From positions 281,173-345,172 of the forward strand of contig NZ_WBMT01000012.1 in assembly GCF_008923185.1 (NCBI RefSeq): a stretch of DNA of 64,000 bases, written 5' to 3'. Within the stretch, counting starts at the first letter, position 1; the number at the start of each line of letters is the position of its first letter. The position numbers were made by a program, and so were the translations under genes. The notes below the pieces were generated by a model. The model saw nothing but the letters and a program-made list of their open reading frames with translations, was not told the DNA's origin and did no database searches. The stretch comes from Actinomadura rudentiformis. Lineage in GTDB: Bacteria; Actinomycetota; Actinomycetes; Streptosporangiales; Streptosporangiaceae. Below are positions 43,679 to 57,133 of this stretch, piece after piece.

Positions 43679-44629
43679 ATGAAGGGCATCATTCTCGCGG
43701 GGGGCAGCGGTACACGGCTCAATCCCGTGACCATTTCCGTTTCCAAGCAGCTGCTCCCGATCGGCGACAAGCCGATGATCTACTATCCGCTGTCGGTGCT
43801 GATGCTGGGCGGCATCACCGAGATCCTCCTCATCGCCCGGTCGGTGGACCTGCCGCAGTTCCAGCGCCTGCTCGGCGACGGGTCGCATCTGGGTCTGCGG
43901 ATCGACTACGCCGAGCAGGAGCACCCGAACGGTCTCGCCGAGGCGTTCATCATCGGTGCCGACCATGTCGGCGACGACACCGCCGCCCTGGTCCTGGGCG
44001 ACAACATCTTCCACGGGCCGGCCTTCCAGCCGCTGCTCGCGGATAACGTCCGTGACGTGCGGGGATGTGTCCTGTTCGGCTATCCGGTCAAGGACCCCGA
44101 GCGCTACGGCGTGGCCGAGGTGGACGCCACGGGCCGCCTGGTGTCGCTGGAGGAGAAACCCCTGCGCCCCCGGTCCAACCGGGCCGTCACGGGCCTGTAC
44201 CTGTACGACAACGACGTCGTCGACATCGCCAAGAACATCCGGCCCTCCGCCCGCGGCGAGCTGGAGATCACCGATGTCAACCGGGTCTACATGGAACGCG
44301 GCCGGGCCCGGATGGTCGACCTCGGCCGCGGTTTCGCGTGGCTCGACACCGGAACCCCCGAATCGCTGCTCCAGGCGGGCCTGTACGTCCGCACCCTCGA
44401 AGAGCGCCAGGGGGTGAGGATCGCCTGCATCGAAGAGATCGCGCTGCGGATGGGCTTCATCGACGCCGATGCCTGTTACGGGCTGGGCGCCGCCATCGAG
44501 AAGTCGGCCTATGGCCGGTATGTCATGGACATCGCCCAGGAAATAGAACTGCAGCGGTTCGCCGACGAGGAACTCGCGGCCAACGAACTCGTTGTGGAGG
44601 GATTCGTGCCGTCGGAGTCCCTGGCCTGA
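43679..44629 (+). CDS. rmlA: Glucose-1-phosphate thymidylyltransferase (RmlA)
   Basis: 316 residues, slightly longer than the usual 290-300. The N-terminal signature LAGGSGTRLNPVT with the downstream lysine (SKQLLPI), the LGDNIFHG metal/nucleotide segment, EEKPLRPRSN and the WLDTGTPESL sugar-binding segment are all intact. It makes dTDP-glucose, the starting point for all deoxysugars of the pathway. The next enzyme, dTDP-glucose 4,6-dehydratase, is not encoded in the window. The gene is monocistronic: divergent from the aminotransferase operon and followed by a strong hairpin. Confidence 0.95.
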   Translation: MKGIILAGGSGTRLNPVTISVSKQLLPIGDKPMIYYPLSVLMLGGITEILLIARSVDLPQFQRLLGDGSHLGLRIDYAEQEHPNGLAEAFIIGADHVGDDTAALVLGDNIFHGPAFQPLLADNVRDVRGCVLFGYPVKDPERYGVAEVDATGRLVSLEEKPLRPRSNRAVTGLYLYDNDVVDIAKNIRPSARGELEITDVNRVYMERGRARMVDLGRGFAWLDTGTPESLLQAGLYVRTLEERQGVRIACIEEIALRMGFIDADACYGLGAAIEKSAYGRYVMDIAQEIELQRFADEELAANELVVEGFVPSESLA

Positions 44630-44649
44630 GGCCATTCCGAAAGCCGTAC

Positions 44650-44676
44650 GCCGCCTCCCGGATTCCGGGAGGCGGC
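44650..44676. terminator. Rho-independent-like terminator of rmlA
   Basis: A perfect 12-base stem GCCGCCTCCCGG with its complement (44665-44676), a 3-base loop and the T-rich tail ACTTTTATTG. It also lies just beyond the stop of the convergent glycosyltransferase 5. Confidence 0.85.
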
Positions 44677-44705
44677 ACTTTTATTGCGTTTCCGGTTCGA
44701 TCGTG

Positions 44706-45776
44706 TCAGCGGCGGGCGGCGAGCTTTTCCAGGCCAGGAACGATGTCGTGCGGGCTCGGCGCGGACAACATTTCCTTCTGCGCCCTTTCGGCACCGTCGC
44801 GCAGCGCCGGATCGTCCAGGAGCCGGGCGAGATCCCCGGCCAGCGTGCCCGCGGTGCCGGCCAGGCCGGCGGACTGCTCCTCCAGCCGCTCGGTCACCCA
44901 GGACGAGCCGCCTGTCACCAGCTGCGGGACGCCGTGCACGACGGCGGCGTTCAGCGTGGAGATACGGCCGTCGTGGACGATCACCGCACAGCTCGGCAGC
45001 AGCGGGTCCAGCGGCAGCGAGTCGAAGATCCGCACATTGTCGGGCAGGTCGACGCCGGCCGGAACGCGGTCGGCGGGCAGCTCGGCGATCACCTCGACGT
45101 TCAGGTCCGCGAGAGCACCCAGCACCTCCGCCACGGGCTGATCCGGTCCCGGGACCAGGCACACGCGAGGGCGGCGCGGCGTCCGGCGCAGCCAGCTCGG
45201 GATGACGGTCTGCCCGTGGTGCGGCACGTGCCGCATCGGGCGCCGGTCGAGGCCGGACGGCACCCGCAGCCATTCCGGCAGCGGATCGATCGTTGCCTGA
45301 CCGAAGAGGAGGTCGTCGCCGTGCTCGTGGTCGCCGGCCAGCTCGGCCAGGCGGGCGGCGAGCGGGCCGGGGTCCGGGAAGCGCGCCAGGTGGTCGGGTT
45401 CGGCGAGGACCCGCACGTGTGCGGCGCCGACGGTGCGCGCCAGCAGCGCACCGGCGTGACTGCGGGCGTCCCACAGCACCAGGTCGGGCTTCCAGGCCCG
45501 CCCGTATTCGACGAGGCCGTCCACGAGCACCGGGTCGATGGCGGCCACGTAGGCGGCGAGCGCCGCGGGGTCACCCTCCGAGAGGTCCGGAATGCCGGAC
45601 GAACCCTCGCCGGCCGGAACGGAGACCGAGGTCAGGCCGGAGTTCTTGGTGACCTCTGCCAGCTCGGGGCGGCCCGCGACGCAGACCTCGTGCCCCGCGG
45701 TCCGTGCCGCCCAGGCGAGCGGCACCAGATTGTGCAGGTGGTCGGGGATCGGGGAGGCGGTGATGAGGACACGCAT
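44706..45776 (-). CDS. Short, degenerate glycosyltransferase homologue (glycosyltransferase 5)
   Basis: 356 residues, 75-100 shorter than the other four. The acceptor half is GT1-like and keeps the N-terminal histidine (PDHLHNLVPLAWAARTAGHEV), but lacks the block around residues 80-110 present in the paralogues. In the donor half, the HHGGxGTLGN motif is replaced by VHDGRISTLNA, and the following W-D-E donor-contact segment by GSSWVTERL. The reading frame is intact, and codon use is normal, so it is not an obvious pseudogene. It may be a non-catalytic partner, or an enzyme with altered donor binding. It lies 32 bases downstream of the SDR gene; ATG 45776 has GGAG 8 bases upstream. Confidence 0.75.
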   Translation of the reverse strand: MRVLITASPIPDHLHNLVPLAWAARTAGHEVCVAGRPELAEVTKNSGLTSVSVPAGEGSSGIPDLSEGDPAALAAYVAAIDPVLVDGLVEYGRAWKPDLVLWDARSHAGALLARTVGAAHVRVLAEPDHLARFPDPGPLAARLAELAGDHEHGDDLLFGQATIDPLPEWLRVPSGLDRRPMRHVPHHGQTVIPSWLRRTPRRPRVCLVPGPDQPVAEVLGALADLNVEVIAELPADRVPAGVDLPDNVRIFDSLPLDPLLPSCAVIVHDGRISTLNAAVVHGVPQLVTGGSSWVTERLEEQSAGLAGTAGTLAGDLARLLDDPALRDGAERAQKEMLSAPSPHDIVPGLEKLAARR

Positions 45777-45808
45777 GGAAAGTCTCCAACCGGGTGTTCA
45801 GCGGATCG

Positions 45809-46807
45809 TCAGCGCGCGGCACGGGCGGGCACGCGGTGCCGCCGGTACCACTCGACGGTGTCGCGCAGCCCGTCGCGCAGCGAGCGCGGCTCGAAGTCGA
45901 TGACGTCGTAGAGGCGGCCGACGTCCAGGGTCCGGTTGGGCCGCCCACCGGATCTGGCGGGGTCGAACCGGATGCGCTCGGGCTCTTCCAGCGCTTCGCA
46001 CACCAGGCGCGCCAGGTCGTGCACGGTGACGATCTCGCTGGTGCCGATGTTGAGCACGTGGTGCTTGCCGACCTCGACCATCCGCAGCACGGCGCGGACC
46101 AGGTCGGTGACGTGCATGTAGGTCCGGGTCTGGCTGCCGTCGCCCCAGATCTCGATCTCCTGACCGGCCATCACCTTGGCGAACATGCTCGGCACCACCC
46201 GGTCGGTGTCGGGCTCGAAGTTGTCGCGCGGCCCGTACACACTCGTCAGCCGGGGCAGGAAGATGTTGGTCCCGTACTCGATCCGGTGCGTCTCGGCGAG
46301 GATCTCCGCGTACACCTTCGACAAATAGTAGCCGTCCGGTACGTATTTCATCTGCCGGGTGAAGTCGTCGTCCTCGTGAATGGGATAGGTCTCGGGATTG
46401 AGATAGATGTCGCTGGAACTCAGCAGGGCGACGTCCGGGACTCCGTGCGTCCGCGCCACCTTCAGCACATTCGAGGTGACTCGCATGTTGGTGTCGAGGA
46501 TCTGCCCGGAATGGTCGCGGCGGAATTCCACGCTGCCCGACACCGCGGCGCAGTGGAAGAACGCGTCGACGCCGCCGCGGGCCAGCTCGAAGACGGCGGA
46601 CAGGGCGTCCTCGTCCCGCAGGTCGAGCTGGGCCGTGCGCAGCCGCGACGAGTCGGGAAGCTGGGCCAGGACCCCCCGGCGGTCCCTGCGGTACAGGCAG
46701 ATGACCGAGGCCTCCCGCTCCAGCAGCTGCTCGACGATGTGAGACCCGATGAAACCGGCTCCGCCCGTGACGACCACGGTTTTCCCGGCCCAGCTTCCGT
46801 TTGGCAC
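45809..46807 (-). CDS. Extended SDR: probable NDP-4-keto-deoxysugar reductase/epimerase
   Basis: 332 residues of the NAD-dependent epimerase/dehydratase family: N-terminal TGGAGFIGSH nucleotide motif, serine cluster LLSSSDIY and the catalytic YYLSK (Tyr-x-x-x-Lys). The active-site segment does not contain the SSTDEVYG-type triad of dTDP-glucose 4,6-dehydratases, so it is not RmlB. By context it is most likely the 4-ketoreductase that completes the deoxysugar (EvaE-like role), or a C-4 epimerase. The start is GTG at 46807 with GAGGGG 7 bases upstream. It forms an operon with glycosyltransferase 5 and is divergent from the second PKS. Confidence 0.75.
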   Translation of the reverse strand: MPNGSWAGKTVVVTGGAGFIGSHIVEQLLEREASVICLYRRDRRGVLAQLPDSSRLRTAQLDLRDEDALSAVFELARGGVDAFFHCAAVSGSVEFRRDHSGQILDTNMRVTSNVLKVARTHGVPDVALLSSSDIYLNPETYPIHEDDDFTRQMKYVPDGYYLSKVYAEILAETHRIEYGTNIFLPRLTSVYGPRDNFEPDTDRVVPSMFAKVMAGQEIEIWGDGSQTRTYMHVTDLVRAVLRMVEVGKHHVLNIGTSEIVTVHDLARLVCEALEEPERIRFDPARSGGRPNRTLDVGRLYDVIDFEPRSLRDGLRDTVEWYRRHRVPARAAR

Positions 46808-46842
46808 GTTGTTCCCCTCTTATCATAGAAAGGTCTGTGGAT

Positions 46843-46888
46843 AACGTAGGGTCCGCGCATTGCCGGGGACGACCCCTAGGCGCCCTTA
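46843..46888 (-). promoter_or_regulatory. Predicted promoter of the SDR/glycosyltransferase 5 operon
   Basis: Minus-strand TAAGGG (46888-46883) and TAGGGG (46878-46873) are 10 bp apart, followed after 24 bases by TACGTT (46848-46843), a good TANNNT. The box pair is almost the same as that serving the divergent PKS gene (TAAGGG then TAGGGG). Confidence 0.6.
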
Positions 46889-46919
46889 TCGTCAATTGTT
46901 CGGCTCGGTGAACTCCGGT

Positions 46920-46964
46920 TAAGGGGACGTAGGGGTGGGGGCGGGACGAAGAGCTTCCTAGCGT
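46920..46964 (+). promoter_or_regulatory. Predicted promoter of the single-module PKS operon
   Basis: TAAGGG (46920) and TAGGGG (46930) are 10 bp apart; TAGCGT (46959-46964) follows after 23 bases. The ATG at 46974 is only 9 bases beyond the -10 element and has no ribosome binding site, so the PKS mRNA is predicted to be leaderless. Confidence 0.62.
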
Positions 46965-46973
46965 GTCGGTTTT

Positions 46974-51995
<5,022 letters not shown>

Positions 51996-52003
51996 GACAG
52001 GCG

Positions 52004-55000
52004 ATGAGCACATCCGAACAGCGGATGGTCGAGGCGCTGCGCGTCTCGCTCAAGGAGAAGGAACGCCTTCGCGAGCAGAACCGCAGACTTGTCGAGGCGA
52101 CGCGGGAGCCGATCGCGATCGTCGGGATGGCGTGCCGCTTCCCAGGGGGCGTGCGTTCCCCCGAAGACCTGTGGCGGCTGGTCGCCGGCGGGAACGAGAC
52201 CACGACCGGCTTCCCCGAGGACCGCGGCTGGGACACCGCAGGGCTGTACGACCCGGAGCCGGGCAGACCCGGGAAGACCTACACGCGTTCGGGCGGCTTC
52301 CTGCACGACGCCGCCGACTTCGATCCCGCGTTCTTCGGGATCAGCCCGAACGAGGCCCGGGCGATGGACCCGCAGCAACGGCTGTTCCTGGAAACGTCGT
52401 GGGAGGCCGTCGAACGTGCCGGGATCGACCCGGTCGCCCTGCGAGGCACGCCGACCGGGGTGTTCGCCGGGGTGATGTACCACGACTACCCCGGAAGCGC
52501 GGCGATCGGCAGCGTGGTGTCGGGACGGGTCGCCTACACGCTCGGCCTGGAGGGTCCCGCGGTCAGCGTCGACACGGCGTGCTCGTCGTCGCTGGTGACC
52601 CTGCACCTGGCGGTGCAGGCGCTGCGGCGCGGCGAGTGCTCGCTCGCCCTGGCTGGAGGCGTCACCGTGATGGCTACGCCGGGAACGTTCGTCGAGTTCG
52701 GCCGCCAGCGCGGGCTGTCCGCCGACGGCCGTTGCAAGGCGTTCGGCGCGGGCGCGGACGGAGTCGGCTGGGCCGAGGGCGTCGGTGCCCTGGTCGTGGA
52801 GCGTCTGGCCGACGCGCGTCGTCATGGCCGTCAGGTGCTGGCGGTGGTGCGGGGGAGCGCGGTCAACCAGGACGGCGCGTCCAACGGGCTCACCGCGCCG
52901 AACGGCCCGTCGCAGGAGCGCGTGATCCGCCAGGCGCTGGCCGCCGCCGGGCTGACCGTCGATGACGTCGACGCGGTCGAGGCGCACGGTACCGGGACCA
53001 CGCTGGGTGACCCGATCGAAGCGCGGGCGTTGCTGGCGACCTATGGCAAGGACCGTGACCGGCCGCTGTTCCTCGGCTCGGTCAAGTCCAACATCGGGCA
53101 CACTCAGGCCGCGGCGGGCGTCGCCGGTGTCATCAAGACGGTGATGGCGCTGCGGCACGGTGAGCTGCCCAAGACGCTCCACGCCGACGAGCCGACTTCA
53201 CATGTCGACTGGTCCACCGGCAACGTCCGGCTCCTCAGCGAGACCATCGGCTGGCCCGGCACTGGCCGCCTTCGCCGCGCGGGCGTCTCGGCGTTCGGAT
53301 ACAGCGGAACGAACGTTCACACGATCATCGAACAGGCTCCGGACGCCGAGCCCGCGCCCGTAGCACCGCGTGCGGCTCTTCCAGTGCCGCTCGTGGTCTC
53401 GGCGCGGACCCAGGAGGCGGTCCCCGCTCAGGCCGAACGGCTGCTGGCTCACCTGACCGAGCACCCCGAGCTGGACCTGCTCGACGTCGCCTATTCCCTC
53501 GCCACCACCCGGACCGCGTTCCAACACCGAGCGGTCGCGGTCGGCGGGACGCGCGAAGAACTGGCCGGCTTCGTGTTCGGCGAAACCGAGGAGGGCAGGC
53601 TCGCCTTCGCCTTCTCGGGTCAGGGTTCGCAGCGGGTGGGGATGGGCCGGGAGCTGTATGAGGCGTTTCCGGTGTTCGCTGAGGCCTTCGATGCGGTGGA
53701 TGCGGAGTTCTCGTTCTCGCTGCACGAGGTCATTGGTGATGACCGTGTTCATCAGACGGCTTTCACCCAAGCGGCTTTGTTCGCGTTCGAGGTGGCGCTG
53801 TATCGACTGATCGAGTCGTGGGGCCTGCGTCCGGATTGGCTGGTCGGTCATTCGATCGGTGAGCTGGCGGCGGCTCATGTGGCCGGAGTGTGGTCGCTGG
53901 CAGACGCGGCTCGTTTGGTGGAGGCGCGTAGCCGTTTGATGCAGGCGCTTCCGGCCGGTGGCGCGATGGTCGCGATAGCTGAGGCCGAGGAGAGGGTGCG
54001 GCCGTTGCTGATGCCCGGGGTGGACATCGCGGCGGTGAACGGCCCCTCGTCGGTCGTGATTTCTGGTGTTGAGTCGGAGGTCATCGACGTTGCGGGTCGG
54101 TTTTCTCGTACCAAGCGGCTGAAGGTGTCGCACGCGTTCCATTCGGCGTTGATGGAGCCGATGCTGGCGGAGTTCCGCAGGGTCGCAGAGTCGGTGACGT
54201 ATCACCCGGCCCGGATCGCGATGGCGTCGGGGGAGGTGAGCTCGCCGGAGTATTGGGTCCGTCAGGTGCGGGACACCGTCCGGTTCCATGAGGCGGTCGA
54301 GCAGGTCACTGGTCAGGGGGTGACGTGCTTCTTGGAGATCGGTCCGGATGCCGTTCTGTCGGCGCTGGTCGAGGGCGGGATTCCGGCTCTGCGTCGAGGG
54401 CGGCCCGAGACGGCGGCCCTGGCCGAAGCCGTCGGGCGCCTGCACTTGAACGGCAAGTCGCCCGACTGGGAGGCGTTCTTCGCCGGGCGGGACGTCCGCC
54501 GCGTCGACCTGCCGACCTACGCGTTCCAGCGGCAGCGGTATTGGACGACGCCACAGCACGTGACGGACGGGGTAGAGCACCCGCTGTTGAACGCGGCCAT
54601 GGAGGTCGCGGGCTCGGGACAGCAGGCCTTCTCGGGACGGTTGTCGGCCGAGTCCCAGCCGTGGCTCGCCGACCATGTGGTGCTCGGGCATCAGGTGGTC
54701 CCCGGCGCCGCGCTGGTGGAGCTGGCGCTGTGGGCCGGTGGCCAGGCCGGTAGCCCGGTGGTGGAGGAGCTGACCCTCGAAGCACCGCTGGTGTTGCACG
54801 ACCGGGGCTCCCTCGAACTCCAGGTCGTCGTCGGCGATGAGGACGAGACCGGCCGGCGGCCGGTGGCCGTTCACACCCGGGCGGCGGAGGAGACATGGGT
54901 GTGCCACGCGTCCGGGACGTTGACTGCGCACGACCGCGACGCGTTCCAGCCGACGGCGTGGCCACCGGAAGGCGCCGTTCCCGTGCCGGTGGACGGGCTT

Positions 55001-57133
55001 TATGAGGAGCTGGCGGAGCGCGGCTACGACTACGGGCCGGAGTTCCGGGGCTTGCGGGCGGCGTGGCGGCACGGCGACGAGGTCTTCGCCGAGGTCGTTC
55101 TCGCGGGCGTGGACGACGGGTTCGGCCTGCATCCGGCGCTGCTCGACTCCGTTCTGCACGCGCATCGCTTCACGGGCGAGACGGACGAGACGCTGATCCC
55201 GTTCGCGTGGAACGGGGTGCGGTTGCAGGCGACCGGGGCCCGTGCGGTGCGGGTCCGGATCGCACCCGCGGGACCGGAGACGGTGACGGTTCAGATCGCC
55301 GACACGACCGGGGCTCCGGTGCTCTCGGTCGACGCGCTGACCGTGCGTCCGGTCGCCGCCCACCAGCTCGCCCCCACAGGCTCGCTCTACACGACCACCT
55401 GGGTCCCGCTCGACCCGGCGGCTGCCGGCCCGCCGTCGGACGCCGAGATCGTGATGCCGGACGGCGGTTCGACCGTCCGGGCGGCGCTCCGCGAGACCCT
55501 GGCGGCGCTGAACGCCGCGAAGCCGGAACGCCCGCTCGTCGTGGTCACCCGCAAGGCGGTCATGACGGGGGACGGCGATGTCATCGACCCGGTGACCGCG
55601 CCGGTCTGGGGTCTGGTGCGGGCCGCGCAGGCCGAGGACCCCGGCCGGTACGGCCTCCTCGACGTCACGGCCGGTGAGCCCCCGGCCGACCTGGTCGACA
55701 CGTTCATGGCCTCGGGGGAGCCCGCTGCGGCGATCCGGGACGGGCGGCTGCTGGTTCCGCGGCTGGCGGCCGTGACCTCCGCCGCCGAGCCCGCGCCCTG
55801 GGACGCCGGCGGCACCGTGCTGATCACCGGCGGTACGGGCGGGCTGGGCGCGCAGCTGGCCCGGCACCTGGTCGTCGAGCACGGCGTTCGGAGCCTGCTG
55901 CTGGTGGGGCGTCGCGGCGAGCGGGCCCCCGGAGCACCCCGGTTGCGGACGGAGCTGTCGGATCTGGGAGCCGACGTCACCATCGAGGCTTGCGACGTCG
56001 CCGACCGCGAGGCCCTCGCGGCGCTCCTCGCAACGCACGGAGCCGGGCTGACGGCGGTCGTCCACGCGGCAGGGGTGGCCGACGTGGGACTGATCGGGAC
56101 GCTCACCCGGGAACGGCTCGACGAGGTCCTCCGGGCCAAGGTGGACGCGGCCTGGAACCTGCACGAGCTCACGCGGGACCTCGGTCTGAAGGCGTTCGTC
56201 CTCTACTCGTCGGCGGCCGGTTCGCTGCTCGCCGCGGGGCAGGCGGCCTATGCCGCCGCGAACGTCTACCTGGACGCGCTCGCCGAGCACCGCCGTGCGC
56301 AGGGGCTGCCCGGCACCTCGCTGGCCTGGGGGCTCTGGGACGAGGACGCCGGGATGGCCGGGGACCTCGACGAGGCGGACAAGCAGCGGCTGCGGCGGCT
56401 CGGGATCCCGGCGGTCGCGCCGGACGCCGGGTTGCGGCTCTTCGACGCGGCGCTCGCCAGCGGCGAGCCGAACGTCCTGCCGCTGCCGCTCGACCACGCC
56501 GCGCTGCGCGCTCGGGGCGACGATCTGCCGCACCTGCTTCGCGGTCTCGTCCGCGCCGGGCCGGTGCGGAGGCCCGCGGCCGCCCGGCACACCGAACTTC
56601 CGCAGCGGCTGGCCGGCCTGACCGAGGACGAGCAGGTGGAGTCGCTGGCCGACCTGGTCGCCGGGCATGTCGCGGCGGTGCTCGGGCACGACTCCGCCGA
56701 CGCCGTCGATCACCGGGCGCCGTTCCGCGACCTCGGCTTCGACTCCTCGGCCGCGGTGGAGCTGCGTGACGCGCTCGGCACGGCGACCGGCCTCCGGCTT
56801 CCGGCCACGCTGGTCTTCGACCAGCCGACGACGCTCGCCGTCGCCCGGTACCTGCGGGAGCGGCTCGTGCCGGAGGAGGCCGATCCGGTCGGGCGGGTGC
56901 TGGCCGAGCTGACCCGGCTCGGGGAGACCCTGGCGGCGGCCCCGGTGGGGAACGACGCCGGACGAGTCGCGATCACCGCCCGGCTGGAGGCGCTGCTGCG
57001 CCGCTGGCGCGGGAGCCACGACGACGACGTACGGGATGACGGCGGCGTGCGGGACTTCGCGTCCGCCACCGACGAAGAGATCTTCGCCGCGCTCGACGAC
57101 GAGCTGAGCCTTCCGGAACCGGGTGAGGTGTGA
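52004..57133 (+). CDS. Type I PKS, one module: KS-AT-DH-KR-ACP (malonyl)
   Basis: 1709 residues. The N-terminal docking coiled coil is STSEQRMVEALRVSLKEKE and beyond; KS Cys193, AT Ser617 (GHSIGE, HAFHS: malonyl), DH His891 (HVVLGHQVVP) with HPALLD, KR Tyr1416, ACP Ser1581. The KR has ADV instead of LDD, and the ACP motif is DSS rather than DSL. No ER. The ATG at 52004 (8 bases after the previous stop) is preferred over a GTG at 51992, because MSTSEQ-type starts are usual for this docking class. The product should again be an acetate-derived double bond. Confidence 0.94.
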   Translation: MSTSEQRMVEALRVSLKEKERLREQNRRLVEATREPIAIVGMACRFPGGVRSPEDLWRLVAGGNETTTGFPEDRGWDTAGLYDPEPGRPGKTYTRSGGFLHDAADFDPAFFGISPNEARAMDPQQRLFLETSWEAVERAGIDPVALRGTPTGVFAGVMYHDYPGSAAIGSVVSGRVAYTLGLEGPAVSVDTACSSSLVTLHLAVQALRRGECSLALAGGVTVMATPGTFVEFGRQRGLSADGRCKAFGAGADGVGWAEGVGALVVERLADARRHGRQVLAVVRGSAVNQDGASNGLTAPNGPSQERVIRQALAAAGLTVDDVDAVEAHGTGTTLGDPIEARALLATYGKDRDRPLFLGSVKSNIGHTQAAAGVAGVIKTVMALRHGELPKTLHADEPTSHVDWSTGNVRLLSETIGWPGTGRLRRAGVSAFGYSGTNVHTIIEQAPDAEPAPVAPRAALPVPLVVSARTQEAVPAQAERLLAHLTEHPELDLLDVAYSLATTRTAFQHRAVAVGGTREELAGFVFGETEEGRLAFAFSGQGSQRVGMGRELYEAFPVFAEAFDAVDAEFSFSLHEVIGDDRVHQTAFTQAALFAFEVALYRLIESWGLRPDWLVGHSIGELAAAHVAGVWSLADAARLVEARSRLMQALPAGGAMVAIAEAEERVRPLLMPGVDIAAVNGPSSVVISGVESEVIDVAGRFSRTKRLKVSHAFHSALMEPMLAEFRRVAESVTYHPARIAMASGEVSSPEYWVRQVRDTVRFHEAVEQVTGQGVTCFLEIGPDAVLSALVEGGIPALRRGRPETAALAEAVGRLHLNGKSPDWEAFFAGRDVRRVDLPTYAFQRQRYWTTPQHVTDGVEHPLLNAAMEVAGSGQQAFSGRLSAESQPWLADHVVLGHQVVPGAALVELALWAGGQAGSPVVEELTLEAPLVLHDRGSLELQVVVGDEDETGRRPVAVHTRAAEETWVCHASGTLTAHDRDAFQPTAWPPEGAVPVPVDGLYEELAERGYDYGPEFRGLRAAWRHGDEVFAEVVLAGVDDGFGLHPALLDSVLHAHRFTGETDETLIPFAWNGVRLQATGARAVRVRIAPAGPETVTVQIADTTGAPVLSVDALTVRPVAAHQLAPTGSLYTTTWVPLDPAAAGPPSDAEIVMPDGGSTVRAALRETLAALNAAKPERPLVVVTRKAVMTGDGDVIDPVTAPVWGLVRAAQAEDPGRYGLLDVTAGEPPADLVDTFMASGEPAAAIRDGRLLVPRLAAVTSAAEPAPWDAGGTVLITGGTGGLGAQLARHLVVEHGVRSLLLVGRRGERAPGAPRLRTELSDLGADVTIEACDVADREALAALLATHGAGLTAVVHAAGVADVGLIGTLTRERLDEVLRAKVDAAWNLHELTRDLGLKAFVLYSSAAGSLLAAGQAAYAAANVYLDALAEHRRAQGLPGTSLAWGLWDEDAGMAGDLDEADKQRLRRLGIPAVAPDAGLRLFDAALASGEPNVLPLPLDHAALRARGDDLPHLLRGLVRAGPVRRPAAARHTELPQRLAGLTEDEQVESLADLVAGHVAAVLGHDSADAVDHRAPFRDLGFDSSAAVELRDALGTATGLRLPATLVFDQPTTLAVARYLRERLVPEEADPVGRVLAELTRLGETLAAAPVGNDAGRVAITARLEALLRRWRGSHDDDVRDDGGVRDFASATDEEIFAALDDELSLPEPGEV

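Noticed and set aside
45809..46807. Assignment of the SDR protein as dTDP-glucose 4,6-dehydratase
   Set aside because: The SSTDEVYG-type active-site triad of that family is replaced by LLSSSDIY, so a reductase or epimerase role is more likely.
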